Part shown: one piece after another, positions 63,415-64,000 of the stretch
How the letters are laid out: each line of letters begins with the position of its first letter
Position numbering within the stretch: position 1 is the stretch's first letter
From: Pegea sp. RAD2-039
Lineage: Eukaryota > Chordata > Thaliacea > Salpida > Salpidae
DNA: 64,000 nucleotides
Reading direction: 5' to 3'
Assembly (NCBI GenBank): GCA_034620365.1
Contig: JAQGEQ010000011.1
Coordinates: forward strand, 496,001 to 560,000
The notes under the pieces: generated by a model
What the model was told of the DNA's origin: nothing
Databases searched by the model: none
Seen by the model: only the letters and a program-made list of their open reading frames with translations
Made by a program: the position numbers and the translations under genes

Positions 63415-63955
63415 ACTACACTGCACACTGTAGAAGACTGGTCTACGAATTGGCAGCTCAGAATCCAGCCCACACAGTCTGAACTTTCAACTTTTTCTCG
63501 TAACCCAACTGTAAATTGCTTGAACCAATACTCCATCAATAGATTTATTATTCAACGAGTATCTTCGGTCCTAGACCTTGGCATCACTCTATCATCTGAC
63601 TTTAAATGGCGCAATTATGTTTCCAAAATCTTTGGAAAATCAATCAACCTTGTCTTTCTTATTATAAAGACCTTTAATAATTCTAAGGATCCATGCTTTT
63701 TTATCAATCTTTTCAAATTGTACGTACGTCCAATTCTTGAATACAATGTTAGTGCATGGATGCCATATCAAGTTAGTGATATAAAAAAAAATCGAGTCTG
63801 TTCAGGCCACATTTACGAGTTTAGTATGCAGGAAACTCAATATTAAATATGATAGTTATAAACATCGTCTCAGCTTCTTCAATTTAGATACTTTGGAAGT
63901 TTGACGGATTAAATACGACTTAATTCTTATTTAAAAAATTATCCACAATTTAATT
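63415..63955 (+). mobile_element. 5'-truncated LINE copy, same family as at 53.1-54.9 kb
   Basis: This is a close inverted match to 53137-53660. It encodes the C-terminal part of ORF2 (VSSVLDLGITLSSDFKWR and following), then the 3' UTR, ending at the same TCCACAATTTAATT word as the other copy. It begins downstream of the RT core, so it is a typical 5'-truncated insertion, and its frame is also shifted near the end. Sequence past 63955 differs from the other copy, which marks the 3' boundary. Confidence 0.8.
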
Positions 63956-64000
63956 GACATTCAGTTTGATGATTTCTTTTCCATTAGTCCTTCCCTCAAG

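Overview
This is an AT-rich animal (metazoan) genomic window with intron-bearing genes on both strands, long gene-poor gaps, SINE-like and LINE copies, and standard GT-AG introns. The genes fit an early-branching invertebrate. An intron-containing NADP-type glutamate dehydrogenase, a C-type-lectin/Ig surface receptor, PHD-ORF1 (CR1-like) LINE copies and very high A+T together suggest a cnidarian, most likely a Hydra-like hydrozoan. That assignment is an inference. Exons were joined by eye from splice consensus, reading phase and family similarity, and no alignment was run.

Layout. 2.5-6.3 kb, minus strand: a small CTR copper transporter (4 exons) lies 233 bp downstream of an intronless Elongator subunit ELP2. 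9.1-12.9 kb, minus: a receptor with signal peptide, C-type lectin domain, Ig-like domains and one transmembrane helix; its cytoplasmic 3' end was not found. 15.5-18.1 kb, plus: a complete 10-exon NADP-type glutamate dehydrogenase (443 aa). 20.9-33.2 kb, plus: a complete 22-exon Bicaudal-C (BICC1) gene with KH repeats, a SAM domain and the family's C-terminal SGRW. 33.2-43.6 kb: a gene desert of about 10 kb, ending in a tRNA-Ser-like SINE.

44.4-46.9 kb, plus: a 7-exon retinol-dehydrogenase-type SDR. 47.4-50.8 kb, minus: a 16-exon gene that joins a CGGBP1-like zinc finger to an HMGXB4-like HMG-box protein. 52.9-54.9 kb: a tRNA-Val-like SINE abutting the 3' end of an internally deleted LINE. 55.4-59.6 kb, plus: a 10-exon gene I do not recognise (483 aa). 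61.0-61.8 kb, minus: a 5-exon gene for a small secreted protein with a dibasic and Gly-Arg-Arg processing pattern and a 43-residue C-terminus that is about half Lys/Arg. 63.4-64.0 kb, plus: a second, inverted copy of the LINE 3' end.

The genes do not form one pathway. The most interesting loci are the secreted cationic preproprotein (peptide hormone or antimicrobial candidate), the lectin/Ig receptor, the CGGBP1-HMGXB4 fusion, and paired TGACGTCA palindromes in two tiny BICC1 introns. I saw no rRNA genes, no CRISPR arrays and no viral elements.
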